Shown piece by piece: positions 33,922 to 45,660 of a stretch of 64,000 bases of DNA (its first letter is position 1; every line of letters begins with the position of its first letter). The notes below the pieces were generated by a model, which saw only the letters and a list, made by a program, of their open reading frames with translations, was not told the DNA's origin and did not search any database. Source of the DNA: Ornithodoros turicata. Lineage: Eukaryota; Arthropoda; Arachnida; Ixodida; Argasidae. The position numbers and the translations under genes were made by a program. The DNA lies in assembly GCF_037126465.1 (NCBI RefSeq), contig NC_088201.1, forward strand, positions 138,820,376-138,884,375, written 5' to 3'.

Positions 33922-34240
33922 GTTTATTTATTTATTTATTTATTTATGTAAATACCTCAAATTACCCCAATGGGGCATTACATGATGGAGGGAGTTACAG
34001 AACAAGAACAAGATAAACATGCACATATATTTACAGCGAGACACACTCATGAATAACAAACAAGACTGCTATAGGCACACTGTTAACCAACAATGTAAAC
34101 ACAATATTTACAGCTAGACACACACATAACAAGCAAGATAAACACGTATATACTTACAGTGAGACATAATGCATTTATGTAAAATAATGTGCATAAACGG
34201 TAACTTAAATCTCGAGAAAATGTAAAAGCTGACGTTTTGC
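33922..34240 (-). mobile_element. LINE 3' end with (TAAA)n tail, minus strand
   Basis: On the plus strand a run of TTTA repeats (about 33,925-33,950) is followed by CATTACATGATGGAGGGAGT. Read on the minus strand this is a 3' UTR ending in ATTTACATAAATAAATAAAT, the A-rich simple tail of a retroposed LINE. The 5' extent is uncertain. Confidence 0.55.
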
Positions 34241-34587
34241 TTCACTTGCGGTAATCCTAGCCTCTCGCCTGCACACTTAGTGTGTTAAAGGCAGACCACT
34301 TTCATTGCATGCCCACCTGATTCACCATCTTCCGACGTACTTGGCTTTAAAGCTACTGTCGCATCCGGAAACGGTCTATCAGATTGATACCACAATGTTC
34401 GGTATCGCTCATTGGTCTACTTGACCACTTTTCATGACTAGGAACTTCTTAGATATTAAATAAACGAATTTTACACATCACAGCCACCTCCGCAGCCCCG
34501 GTGCTCCAGCGGCACCGACATCCACGTAAAGTACTTATCTAAGCGAACCAGGGTTGCGCTAGCTGCGAGCAGTCGAGCGTGTTGTGA

Positions 34588-34929
34588 GTGTCTTCAAGTT
34601 CGTCTGCTCTGCTTTCGACACTTGTGAATAATGGGAAATTCGCCGACATTTCTTTCACTTCTGGACGCTTCCAAGTCATCATGTCAGGCTGTGCACGTTG
34701 TAACGGTCCTCGTTGTATGAAGACGTCCACAGCTAACCCAGAGGTGTTTCACGAGCCGAGGGACCGCGAGACAAAGCGAAAGTGGGAAGATACAATTTCC
34801 TGTGCAACCCCTGACCTACAAGAAAAACTACGCGTCTGTTCTTCGAATTTTTCGGACGACGTCTACAGGTGCACTGACATTAAGCGAATGTGCGTAGGGA
34901 TTCCAGTAAAAAGAAAGTGTTTGAGTTGA
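34588..34929 (+). CDS. THAP-domain-like ORF (possibly an exon or decayed)
   Basis: The 113-codon frame has MSGCARCNGPRC near residue 31, then VFHEPRDRETKRKWEDTI and LRVCSSNFSDDVY. THAP zinc fingers are C2CH domains that bind DNA and occur in host regulators and P-element transposases. The spacing, the FHxxPxD-like and W residues and the C-S-x-x-F block fit. The last zinc ligand, usually H in CSxHF, is N here, so zinc binding would be impaired. No DDE core or other domain follows before the stop. It could be a real first exon, or a remnant of a P-type transposase or of a host THAP gene. Confidence 0.45.
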   Translation: MSSSSSALLSTLVNNGKFADISFTSGRFQVIMSGCARCNGPRCMKTSTANPEVFHEPRDRETKRKWEDTISCATPDLQEKLRVCSSNFSDDVYRCTDIKRMCVGIPVKRKCLS

Positions 34930-36420
34930 CGCCGTCCCACTGAACAAAGGTAACTACTCAGAATGCCATTGCCCGAGGCAAGTGGCATTTGTTTCGCAGC
35001 CTCAGTGTGCTGATGATTTCAAGATATTCTGCTACGACGACGCTTTCGCAGAATTCGTGTGTGCCGGCTAGGATGTACGGCGAGTCTTAAAACAATAAAA
35101 TGAGCAGGGGCCCACCCACACACCACGCGAGAAAGATAGATAGCTGTTCCAACCGGCGCACTCAGCAGTACAGCATGACGTTATGCCTTTTGCAGTTAAG
35201 AGTTGGGCGAAATGTAAAACGTTGTATGGGCACTCTTGGAACACACCCACTGGTTCATATCGGTGCAGAATGTGTTAATTTCATCTGGGGGCATTTGATC
35301 TTATTTATCGAATAAAATCAATTGATCAGATTAGAGATAACTTTTTTTCCACAATAAAAAGTGCTTCAAATTGAATGGGGTTCCATGTATGGCACAGAGT
35401 GCCTTATTAGCATGAAATAATATTCCTTGTTCAGAGCAATATTGAATTATCGCTGCCTAAAACAGTAGACTGCATAAGGCAGCATCTCCACTGTAGAATG
35501 TGACTAGTCCAAATAGCATTATAGTGTCATTTTATCATGAATTGATGCAACATTACGATACAGTTACAGTTTTCAGAAACCCGCAACTGTTTGCAACCTT
35601 CCCTTTCAGGTACTCAGACCCACTTCCTGATGCCAAACAGGGCAAGCCTACCACCTTCTATCAGCCTCCCTCTAACATAGTGTCAGTCGTTCATGGGATG
35701 TGATGGGGTGTGCAGAGACAAGCACAGATGAAAGTGTGCAACTGGCATCCTTTGGCGATATCAACTGTTCCACACCAGCACCTCGATATCCTGATATATC
35801 AGCTGCGTCAACGTGGTATGGTGTAGCATATGTCCTAAAAGCATAATTATTTGGCAATACTACTGCTGATGTTTGAAGAGAATTGGCTCCGGACGAGAGC
35901 CGCTGATATTTCGAACAGAGACTGTTTTTCTTCCGTGCACCGTCCTCATCATTGTCATTGTATTTAAAGGGATAGGTGACCCTATATATACCACGCCAAT
36001 GATCCAGACGGCGCCTAGGAGAAATGTCGGTCTCTCGACTTGAGGCAATCTCCTTCACATCTCCTTAGACTGGTTCGCTGGATTTCTACCGGTCTACGTG
36101 CTGCTGATGTTGTGCTACATGCCACAGCGATGCGACGTGTATAGCACGGCAAAAGCAAATTAATCTCCCTTTGTGCAGTCCGACTGACCCTCAGGATCTG
36201 CTCTTTCCCCTTTCCGAAATAACAGGGAGCTCAGATTCTGGAAAGCAAGTTCAAGGCCTGTGCTGGCAGATCTCATATCTGCATACACCTTGTCTAGTGA
36301 GGAGTACAAAAAACAGTTACAGTTAACCAACCAACAACAGTTACAGCCACAGCCTCGTGAAATCTCGCGTGCATGTGACGTAGGACATGTATGCTCATAA
36401 GCTACACAGACATTCATCTA
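34930..36420. other. No gene recognised
   Basis: Short ORFs. A segment at about 36,065-36,100 (GGTTCGCTGGATTTCTACCG) resembles 39,833-39,862, and a neighbouring piece is repeated in the opposite orientation, so this is probably a decayed repeat family. Confidence 0.3.
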
Positions 36421-36539
36421 GATTTTAGATTAAATCCGGAAGAATGCTTGTATCCAGTGGCTGAGTTGAGACATGTGGTGGAGATAAGGAGGTGCAATAG
36501 TAAAATTTGGAGTTTTCTCGCACAAGAATAGGATGCAAT

Positions 36540-37716
36540 TGGCAATAGAGAAATAAATCTGGTACGTTTCAAGTCTCACGCTGACATTGCAATAAGTGAT
36601 TTTTTGGAATTGCTGAATTTGTATTTGGATTGTAATGTAACTTGGATAGATGGCGTTTTATACACCCAAAAGGATGGTGCTTTCATAGGGTCGTCCACCT
36701 AGGGTAGGGTCTGTTGCACCGTTCTTATCTGAAATCTATTTAGGTTGCCTCGACTCTCATTTAAGTGCTTTTGTAAATTCGTGTTTGCCTGACACTGTTT
36801 TGGTAGCTAGATACGTTGATGATGTGATATTTATGTCTCGTTCCCGCTCCTGCTTGGTAGAACTGCAACGTGTGGCTCGTGAATCGGCCCCCGAATTAAC
36901 ATTTACGGAAGAGCATCCTACCGACGGGAAGTTGAAGTTTTTAGATTTGACCTTACACTTCAAAGGTGGGTTATGCTGGGAATATGGTGCATAGAGTAAA
37001 AAAAAGCCCTTCTGCCAAGAAGGAGTTGCCATTCTAAGTTGGTGAAAAATAGTTTGATAAATTCCTTGATAACCAGTGCATTGACCAAATCTTGCTCGCA
37101 TTTTGTGTTCAGTGCTCTCAAGCTACAGATTGCCAAATTACAAAGGGCTGGATATGAGTTTAAGCTAATACAGCACAATCTACTTGCTCAGTTTCAAGCT
37201 CGCCCAAAACGCTTAATGGAAGAAAATGAGAACAACAAGAAAATTGCAGTAGTTCCGTACTACCACAGGATTTCACATAAGTTGAAGGCTATGTCGAATG
37301 AGATGGGGGTCCGTCTCCTCTTTAGGAACAACTTCAGGTTAGATCGCTTAACGCCTTTTTGAAAACCAGAGTCTGCCTGTAATGTTGAACACAGAACCAT
37401 CAAGTTTGTTCCTTGTGCAAAAAAATTTGTATATAGAATCCCGTTAGCTTGTGGCTTTGTATACATGGGTCAAACATCTCAATGCGTTAACCAAAGGTTG
37501 GGCCAGCATAAAAACAGCCCAGATTCAAATTTGTCGTCGGATCATCTAAGAATCTGTAATAATTGTCAACACCTATGGTCCCAGACGGCGGTGCTGGCTT
37601 GGGAACCAGACAGGCGAAAACGTCTTTTGAGAGAACCGTTGACCATACAGGGTGTGGGCAATTGTATTAGTGCGCCGTCTGTATGTATCCACCCGGCCTT
37701 CAAGCGCCTCCTCTGA
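36540..37716 (+). pseudogene. Penelope-like element Pol: RT plus GIY-YIG
   Basis: Successive plus-strand frames encode FLELLNLYLDCNVTWI, YTQKDGAFIGSS, FLSEIYLGCLDSHLSAF, the catalytic block VARYVDDVIFMSRS (YVDD at about 36,812-36,823), LTFTEEHPTDGKLKFLDLTL, a linker ending VVPYYHRISHKLKAM, then the endonuclease FVYRIPLACGFVYMGQTSQC with VNQRLGQHKN and HLRICNNC. This is the RT to GIY-YIG order of EN+ Penelope-like elements. At least three frameshifts or stops (near 36,700, 36,995 and 37,360) inactivate it. The N-terminal RT blocks are truncated. Confidence 0.9.
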
Positions 37717-37895
37717 CCTCCTTCCACTCATTTTGTCCTCAATTCCCTATTCCCCTCTCTCTGTCTTCCCTCGCACCGTCTACATGTTCATGAAGCTCGT
37801 TGTTATCAATTAAACGTCTTGCTGGTTTTGAGCCTTCGTGTTTGTGTTTGTTTACGTGTCTTGCCCATCGCTCAGGCTTGCCTATCATGGGAGAA
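37717..37895 (+). mobile_element. Penelope-like 3' UTR
   Basis: It follows the Pol stop. 37,768-37,890 is repeated in reverse at 19,087-19,207, which defines it as a conserved 3' region of this family. Confidence 0.75.
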
Positions 37896-38079
37896 ATAAA
37901 TACAATTACATTATCTGTCGCAGCGATTGAGCGTATCCTCTCTGCATCCAACCATCCTATCTGCCGTGCAGTGATATTTTGAGAGCTGATGAGCTAGATT
38001 TCTTTTCCTTCGTTGAACAAGACTATAGCATCTTGCACCAACAGCAATACTCACGCCATAATAACAACAAGAGACACAT

Positions 38080-38382
38080 TTTTTATATTGTGTGTTAGCG
38101 CCGCGAAGCGACTGTGGCTATGAGCGGTGAACAGATGTGGCCAGACAGAGAGAGGACAGCAGGAAGGAGTGGGGGACAGGGGGATTAGTATGCGTCCGGG
38201 GCCGGCTTCAAGGGGAACTGTGCCAACATTTGTCTGCAAAGTCATCGGATAACCCAGGGAAAACGTCAGACAGCACAGCCGGCGGTAGGATTCAAACCCA
38301 CCACCTCCCAGTCTACAGCACGACCTTGGTTACCACGAACGAGCGGACGCATTGGCCCACTCGGCCATGCCGCTGGTGCAAG
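38080..38382 (-). mobile_element. tRNA-derived SINE, copy 2 (minus strand)
   Basis: On the minus strand the head carries GGCATGGCCGAGTGGGCCAA (A-box type) and GGGTTTGAATCC (B box, one change from consensus). The body is GCTGTGCTGTCTGACG then GGCACAGTTCCCCTTGAAGC. The tail TAACACACAATATAAAAAA ends the copy. Confidence 0.8.
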
Positions 38383-38650
38383 AGCCACATTGCTGAAAGC
38401 TTTGCGGCATCCAGAGCACATGGTCACGCCAGCCCAGGGTAGAAAATAGGTCACTGGGAAACACCTTCTTGTGCTCAGCCTTTCGCTTTTAGGACATGAA
38501 TATTGAAAAGGTGCTTCGCATGTTTGAAATCGCGAAATGTCTACCCTGAAGAAATCACAGTATTTGAGGGCACAAAGCAGCATTTCTTTTTTCTTACTGT
38601 GAATGACATGAGTGCATTAATGCAGTACAACGTTGGACAGTATACGTAAT

Positions 38651-39557
38651 ACCCCTGTCAAACGTACTAATTTAGTGTCACTTTCAGCGAGTACACTTGC
38701 AATAAGTGTCATTCTTTACGAGTCACACGGCATCTTTTAGTGACACTAGATGCAAAGTACACTTACGATGAAGTGAGTTCGCCAAACTCACTTCACTTTG
38801 CCTGCAACAATCAAGTACGTAGCCTCCACGGCAGGAATTGCGTAACAAATGCTTATTTTTGTAAAAGGTTTGAAACAACCGAGCCGGAATTTATATTTGG
38901 ACAAGTTTGTTAAGACAGCGCTGATTTATATAAGAAAAACGTAAGGATTTTTTGGCGTGATTTACCGGTACTCTCGTTCACAGACTGCCCAGTAGAGTTC
39001 GTAATCCACTTCGCGGCAGCCGTATTTGTTGACATTGCACGGTGGTTAAGTGTTTCCGGCGAAATCGCGAAATACCCGCAGTGAAGCACTGAATAACGGA
39101 AGACAAAAAAGACAGGGCGTCATGGTCTGAGATAGAAACCCATGCTATCAGAACATGGGAGGACGAAGCGAAACGCGAAAGTGTATGCTGACATCGCGGG
39201 CCAGTTGCACGCGCAAGACATAGTAAAGACCACCAAAGAGGTGAAGAAGAAGATTGAAAATTTGTCAAATAAATATACTTGTGTTGGTTCCCAACAATTA
39301 TATTTATGACATTAAATCGACTTCGACTGCGAAGAAAATCTCTATGAAATGTTTCTAGACGTAAGAAAAAAGATTTTACCGAGAAAGTATGGTGCACTCC
39401 CCGATGTTTGGTGGGAGTTCAAGCTCGCCCATCGTCGTCACCATGACTGCTTAGTGACACTTACTTATACCGTGTAGCAGGAGCGTAGTGAAAGTGACAT
39501 TACGGGACGGAATGCACTTCAACTAAGTGATACTAAATTAGTACGTCTGACAGGGGT
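38651..39557 (+). mobile_element. Harbinger/PIF-like DNA element remnant
   Basis: ACCCCTGTCAAACGTACTAA at the left and TTAGTACGTCTGACAGGGGT at the right are inverted, with further inverted similarity in TTTAGTGTCACTTT. A Myb/SANT-like coding remnant inside supports PIF/Harbinger, which carries such a second gene. The target duplication could not be fixed unambiguously next to the TA-rich flanks. Confidence 0.55.
39111..39280 (+). pseudogene. Myb/SANT-like DNA-binding remnant
   Basis: One frame gives DRASWSEIETHAIRTWEDEA, then after a one-base shift VYADIAGQLHAQDIVKTTKE and VKKKIENLSNKY. The spaced W residues, then IA..L...G...T..EV..KI..L...Y, are the trihelix Myb/SANT pattern. In Harbinger elements such a protein partners the nuclease for DNA binding and nuclear import. 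It is broken by the frameshift and lacks a start. Confidence 0.65.
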
Positions 39558-41257
39558 ATATGTCTATGCTCGTAACTGTTTCTATTTCCTACATGTAATT
39601 AAGGCTTAGGCACACTGAGAGGCGAAACTTTGATGCTGTCTTATGAGTCTTTTGTTGGGATGTCTTTATATTCTGCACAGGGTTTGTAATTCTAATTCTC
39701 CTATCATATTTGTTGTCGAGTCTTTCCATGCCCTTTAAATGCCGTGGCAATGATGAGGACAGTGCACAGAAGAACAACAGCAAAAATATTGGTAGCTGTC
39801 CTCCAGAGGCACTTCCCTTCACATTTCCCAACCAATTCGCTGGATTCTCTACCAGTGTATATTTATGAACAAACATGTCAAAAGTGGTATCAGCGAGAAT
39901 ATTTTTCATAAACCACTTGTTATTGGAGACATATTTCGTGTGGGTAAGTTGCTGTCTCATTTGCCTCTCACTTGTGCTGCTGTTGCATTTCAGGCGGGAT
40001 GCCCTTCCCTGTGCACGTCTGACCGCCACCTTGGATCAACTGGCTAGGCTGCTAGCACTTGATACATTAACCCATCCCACAAGCCATTTGGTATACAGGG
40101 CCCTACACCTGAATGCATGACTGTGAAGTTGCACATGATGGAGAACGCACAGGGACAAGTACAACAAACACACACACAGTGTTCAAAAAGCATCTGGTTT
40201 ATTTGGACAAACACTCTAGTTCAAATACATCTGTTGCTAGTTGAACGCTTTCCCTGTTTGTTGTCCTTGTCCCTGTCCACTCTCCAATATGTTGAGTCCC
40301 AAACACACACGCTCTATTGTTGCACTGTAAAGTTCTCAAGATAAAGCAAAAATTCAGTCATGCTTTACTTATCATTTTATTGTGCAGTTCAGTGTACGTC
40401 TACACCACATTACAGAGCTGAAACAAGACATGCACAGCAGGAATGAGACAGGTCTCAATGTTATGCTGCATGACATGAGTTACAACTGGACTGATCAGAA
40501 AGATTTGCTTGCGGCTTGTTAGTTTACAACACGGAATTGCTGTGGAGCAAAAGGATTCAAAGAGCAGCAATTTATATGAAAGAAACCTGCATAAAATGGA
40601 ATAAGTGTGTCAACACATGTACGCTCACATAATTTCAATGTTCTACGAATACAGGCAATCATCTTGACGCAGCAATAGACAGGGACACAAACATGCACAA
40701 CAAGACTATCTACTTCACTATAGCAACTGCGTGGCAGAATACAACAAAGGCATTACTTTTACTTGAAGAACAATTTAAGAACACATGCGCAAGATCAGTA
40801 GACTCTTCTGACAAACTGTGAGCAACTTCTTCTAGTAATGTTTTACTTAGTTGCTAGTAAAGCAGATTGTGTTGTTGGGCGTGTTCGTGTCCCTGTCTCT
40901 TCCTGTTGGAGGATGCTCGCTCAGTACAAACTACCCCACTTCGCAAGTGTGCTCCGAATACAGGCAAGTAGCAAAACTCATAGGGTTAACAATATACTGC
41001 ATTGTAAAAAAAAGGGTATTCATAGTAAGGTAACTGGTAACATGTAAATGGAATATGTTATCCTTCGGAATATGTTAGTACCCTTATATGGTGATGGGAC
41101 GCAGACCCAGCTGGTGAACCTTATAGGCAGCTGTGAGAAACAACAATCCTTATATCTGCTGTGTCTATTAAAAAGGGTAAAAGCACTAAAACATACATTA
41201 TGCAACGAAAAACAACCAAGCTAAACTGTACACAGGATATAAACATGAAGCAACATA
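39558..41257. other. No gene recognised
   Basis: Open frames up to 146 codons (39,589-40,029 minus) match nothing I know. Part of this segment resembles 35.9-36.1 kb. Confidence 0.3.
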
Positions 41258-41800
41258 CAGAGTGTTTCATTTAACTCGAACCCCACCTTTAAAAAATAAC
41301 GGCTCATTGCATCACAACGAAACCAACTGCATATGATTACTAGTAGAATAAAGTGTTTCAGAGTATTTTTGCACCGCAATTAATTAATTAATTAGTGGAA
41401 ATTAATTTCATAACTTCCTAGTTACGAGGATTACAACGAAGATGTCAATTGTGAAGTTGTAGGCGCTGCCATGAGAAAGCGAATCAAGTGTCTTGCAACA
41501 CTCTAGCTCTAAGGACTCGTTTTTTCCCGGGTATGCAGAAATGTGCCCGGACTTCCGACACTTGGATGGAGCATGTTTCCGTCACGTCAAAAGAGCGCTC
41601 GATCGCAGTGCACTCCCACGTCCACTTGACGAAAAAGGAGATATGCGATCCATTCCACGTATACTCATATCTATTATCCTTGCATGGTGCCGTATCTGCT
41701 AGACGATCAGAGGGCGCAGTGAAGATGACAACGCGGCGCTTTGTCCTTTTATTGTTTGTTTTATTTCCTCCTGTTTTTTTTATTATTTCGCCGTGATGCA
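41258..41800. repeat. Left TIR of the outer transposon
   Basis: About 540 bp, matched inverted at 52,300-52,820. Shared landmarks include AATTAATTAATTAATTAGTG, GTCTTGCAACA, GAAATGTGCCCGGACTTCCG and GATATGCGATCCATTCCAC. Confidence 0.85.
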
Positions 41801-41910
41801 ACTGAAAGTACGGGACAAGGAATGTTATCTTTCAATCGAATCACCTTGATTCTTTGTTCACTTTCGTCTCCGTACACGCCCTCCTTGTTGGGTGCTCTGC
41901 GGGTCACATA

Positions 41911-42787
41911 ATGCCCTATTCCAACGAAGAAAGAGCTGACATGGTGCTTGCCCTAGGTGCTGCACAGAGCAATAAGAAACAAGCAGTGAAGATTTTTCAG
42001 ATGTGGCACGCCGGCAGGAGACCAAGCCCTGCGACGATTGTTCGTCAGTACGAGACGCTAAAAGAATTTGGCAAGTTTTCCCGAAAGCGTCGTAGGTCAT
42101 CGACACCTTCAGACGACGTTCGAACCAACATCATGGCGTTCTTTGAGGCACACCCTCTAGCCAGCATCCGCGAGGCCAGCAGTCAGTGTGGCGTTTCATT
42201 GTCGACGGTGTGGAGGATAGCAAAACAGGCCTGCCTCCATCCTTACAACGTTCAACTGCATCAACAGTTGCAGCAAGGAGACTTCGAAAACCGGTTGCAC
42301 TATGCCAACTGGCTTTTGCGCACTGTCGATCAGACCCGCAATTTTTTAGTAACGTCATCTAGACGGACGCGGCAAACTTCTCCCGGGACGCGCAGGTGAA
42401 CCTGCACAACGCTCATTAGTGGAGTACCACCAATCCCCATTGGCTTCGCAGGTCCCATCATAAATACAAATGATCCCTCAACGTCTGGTGCGGCATTTGC
42501 GACGGGACCCTCATTGGACCCGTCTTCATTGATAGGACATTGACCGCGGACAGATACCTAAACAAGATTATTCAGCCCCCGTGGAAGAGTTCTACGCCAA
42601 CCTCCCACTTGCCGGATATGGCCAGCTGTGGTTTCAGCACGATGGCGCTCCCGCAGACAGCTCCAGCCCAGCTCGCGCCTGTCTCGACCACGCATTTCCT
42701 AACCAGTGGGTGGTAAGGTTCGGACCAGTGCCATGGCCTGCCAGGTCCCTGGACCTTACGCCTCTGGATTTCTTCTTATGGGGATAT
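41911..42787 (+). pseudogene. Mariner/IS630-type transposase, N-terminal and catalytic part
   Basis: MPYSNEERADMVLALGAAQS opens a helix-turn-helix region followed by a second DNA-binding helix set (IREASSQCGVSLSTVWRIAK). After a frameshift near 42,340 the frame gives TDAANFSRD and LNVWCGICDGTLIGPVF; after another near 42,580 it gives LWFQHDGAPAD and SLDLTPLDFFLWGY. The D residues in TDAA, QHDGAP and LDLTPLDFFLWG are the expected DDE/D catalytic positions of arthropod IS630/mariner relatives. The two frameshifts and the 8.9-kb insertion directly after FFLWGY make it inactive. Confidence 0.88.
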
Positions 42788-42793
42788 GAGAAG
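42788..42793. other. Target duplication, left (GAGAAG)
   Basis: GAGAAG directly precedes AGTAGTAATAGG. The same hexamer follows the right end at 51,710-51,715. Confidence 0.85.
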
Positions 42794-43205
42794 AGTAGTA
42801 ATAGGTCGTGTCCAGTACATACCCTAGGTGCCTGGTTGGAACCCCCACAGCGTCTGGGCCAACTTCGCTCGCATATTTGTTGCCGCGCGTGGCGGGCGGC
42901 GCGAGGGTGGAGGCGCTTATCGGCGGGCGGCGCGTGACCGGAGGGCTGCGTGCCCGCTTACCCTCGCACATTTTTCAGCCTGGGCCGACTTCACTCGCGT
43001 ATTTCTTCCCGCGCGGCGCGTGTGCAGAGGGTTGTCCGCGCTTCGCGTGCGCTTAACCTCGCGCATTTTCCCACCTGGGCCGACTTCATTCATATTTTTT
43101 CCGCTACAACAGGTGTGCGGTTTACATGCAAGTATAGACATGCAGGAGTCATACACAAAAAGTACAAGTTGAAAATTATTTATTAAAGCCAATTACATAT
43201 TGCCA

Positions 43206-43275
43206 ATTCTAATGTTCCTATACGTGACCACCATCATTCCAACAGCGGCATTTTAATTACAAGTGCCGATAGATG
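43206..43275 (+). pseudogene. Unknown ORF tail, left copy
   Basis: A short plus frame reads NVPIRDHHHSNSGILITSAD then RCM and a stop. It matches the end of the minus-strand ORF at 50,609-50,791. The upstream part is deleted in this arm. No family recognised. Confidence 0.35.
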
Positions 43276-43556
43276 TATGTAATTAATTGTGAACAGCAGA
43301 GACCCTGGAAGACCATGGGGCACGAACGACAAGAACGACACGAACAGAAGAGGAAATAAAATCTATAACACCACATTTAATCAAAGAAGATACTCTTCAT
43401 CAAAACAACAGAAGAGGAGAATAATCTACCATTTTAACTATCATAAAATCATCCTCGTGACTTAATCTAATCGAACACCATACAATTTGCGTTCTAAGTG
43501 ACACTACAAACCTTACTTTGTTTTATGAACCCAGCACAGAAAATAGATATGTTAAG

Positions 43557-43676
43557 AAATGAACTTCACCGCATAGCACGCTCCTAGCCAACAACCAGCT
43601 CTAATAATATCTGCCCTGATTTGTTGAAGACGGGAGGCGTACGCCTGTTTTGTGACAGTTATGAACATTTCGAGCG
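43557..43676. repeat. Half copy of the 247-bp palindromic MITE (left arm)
   Basis: AATGAACTTCACCGCATAGC, ATCTGCCCTGATTTGTTGAA, GACGGGAGGCGTACGCC and TTTTGTGACAGTTATGAACA follow one arm of the palindrome at 11,237-11,483. The other arm is missing. Confidence 0.7.
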
Positions 43677-45141
43677 CAATAGGGAAGATAAGTTGATTAT
43701 TCCAACATTACACAACTTTAGTTAATCAATTTCTTATTAAGTGAATAGCATAGACATAAGGAAATAATGAGAAACAACACAATCAACAGCTAGCATTAAT
43801 GGAGAGCCAAACCTGCAGCTCCTAGCCAACACGTAAACAACAGATACATGCAGAAATATAATAGCGAAACAATCTATGAAAACAAGAAACATTACAATCT
43901 AATACTGTGAATAGCACAGACTTAACGCTGAAGAACAGAGGAACACTCTAAGCGGCGCCACGTAAACAACAACAGAGGAAAATAATCTATCACTGAACCA
44001 TCATAAAATCATCTTCGTGACTTAATCTAATCGAACACAATACAATTTTCGTTCTAATGAACTCTACAAACCTTGAGGGAGGTATCCAAGACATAGAAAA
44101 TATGCAGTGTTTTCATCTCGGTTTTCACTCTTTTTGCTCAAAGCCGGGAGACTTTATGTCTCTATCTATATGACCAAAACGAAGCAACTCCCATGCTTTT
44201 ATCACTCAAAGGGTTGGAGACTATATTCCTCCCTCCAGCAAACAGGGCGCTCTCGAGGTCAGATAAGACAGTTAAAGGCGATATATTTTATTGTGCAGCG
44301 CAAATAGATGCCGATATTATTCGCGGGGATCACTATCTTTTCACATCCTTTCCTTGAAACGGAAGTCTTTTGTCAAAGTGGATGACAAGTCGGCTAAGTT
44401 TGTACAGATGCGATATTTTTATTGAACATGTAGAGAAAGTCCAAATTATTAAATGATAGCAACAATAGTCAATCAAAAACGAGAAACAAATTTAATTACA
44501 TCAATTTTTGTAATATCTTGCAACAGAAAGTTCTATATAGATGAACCACACAGAAATATCAAATGTGAAATGCAACTCAGAGATATGAGGCATTCCCATC
44601 TTAGAGATTATTTCTACTTATGTCAATCGAGTGAACAATTGAAACAAATACAAGACAATAATTATTACAGGTAGTAACTTCACAACTCATAGAATGTCAA
44701 TCGAGTGAATACTTGAAACAAAGTCAAAACAATAATTAATTCTGACAAATCATTTCTAAGCAAGCAACATGAATACACACACACATAAATGGGATGATGA
44801 TGAGCTGGGTCATTCTCCACCGTTATGGCGGTACACTGCCCCATTGCGCTTGTGGAAGGGATGAGAAAGTAATGACGATGGAAAGGTGTCCGGTTAGAGT
44901 TCGTTCATTAGTCCTGTGCTGGAGAGGAACTCAGCAGCAGCTCAGCAGCATGAATACAGAATCATTCAAAGCAAATGTTTTTTCTTGCTCATCATGTCGT
45001 TTTGTAAATCAATTTCCATAATTCTCACGACTGGTGGATATTATAGCATTCTAAACCAGATAATAAATTTTTAATCAAGAAAATGAGCATAAATATGCTT
45101 TTAATTAAGTGTAGACGCCCACTTGAAAACAGAAGAGACAA

Positions 45142-45429
45142 TTGCTCTACATTGAAGAGATGGACAGATTTTGTACTCGCTACCATAAGTCATGGGAAGA
45201 TGTGATAAAAAACTGCTTCGAAAAGGAAGAGCCGCGAAATGATTCCATTATCGCTGCCTTTCAATACGTCCTAGACATGGTCGTATTCGGAGATATGGTA
45301 CAAACTACAGAACTGAAGGTGCAAGAATTTATATGCCGAATCTACAATACTTATAAAAATATCTGCACATCAACGTCGGAAGGGCCACTGGGATTGTTGG
45401 CGGAGTTTTTGAGGTTTGCTAACGAATAA
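45142..45429 (+). pseudogene. Unknown gene A, left-arm copy (premature stop)
   Basis: MDRFCTRYHKSWEDVIKNCF opens a helix-rich frame (NDSIIAAFQYVLDMVVFGDM, QEFICRIYNTYKNICTS, GPLGLLAEFLRF) that stops at FANE. Beyond the stop the same frame continues to resemble the right-arm copy (KYTRPDVIVIIAM), so the stop is a mutation. No signal peptide or clear motif. The all-helical look is compatible with many small viral or transposon proteins. I do not recognise the family. Confidence 0.5.
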
Positions 45430-45660
45430 TTGAAATACACTAGACCAGATGTAATTGTAATCATTGCAATGGAGATTGCATTCATCAAGAAAGCAGTCAG
45501 ATCAAATTATCATATACAGCGGTCTATATCGCACGGTTCATTATGGATTTGTTGAAATTACACCTAACTATTGAGATGGGAAATACGTAGAAATCGTATC
45601 ACATCATATGTTCCACTACCACGGCAACGCAATTATTTTCTTCTCCCAGTTCTTGCAACG

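Larger units (their letters stand above)
42794..45640. repeat. Left inverted arm of the inner element
   Basis: It matches the right arm (48,293-51,709) in reverse over its length. The terminal part holds three subterminal repeats built on CTGGGCCGACTTCACTCGCG (about 42,853, 42,980, 43,073) separated by GGCGGGCGGCGCG-type GC-rich runs. It then turns AT-rich. Relative to the right arm it lacks about 600 bp near 43,206. Confidence 0.85.

Noticed and set aside
37984..38012. CTGATGAG word near the end of a Penelope region as a hammerhead ribozyme core
   Set aside because: Penelope elements often carry hammerheads, but the matching CGAAA and flanking stems are not present here.
35935..39870. Similar segments at about 36.0 and 39.8 kb as a duplicated gene
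   Set aside because: Some pieces match in direct and others in inverted orientation and no frame is shared, so a decayed repeat is more likely; too weak to call.
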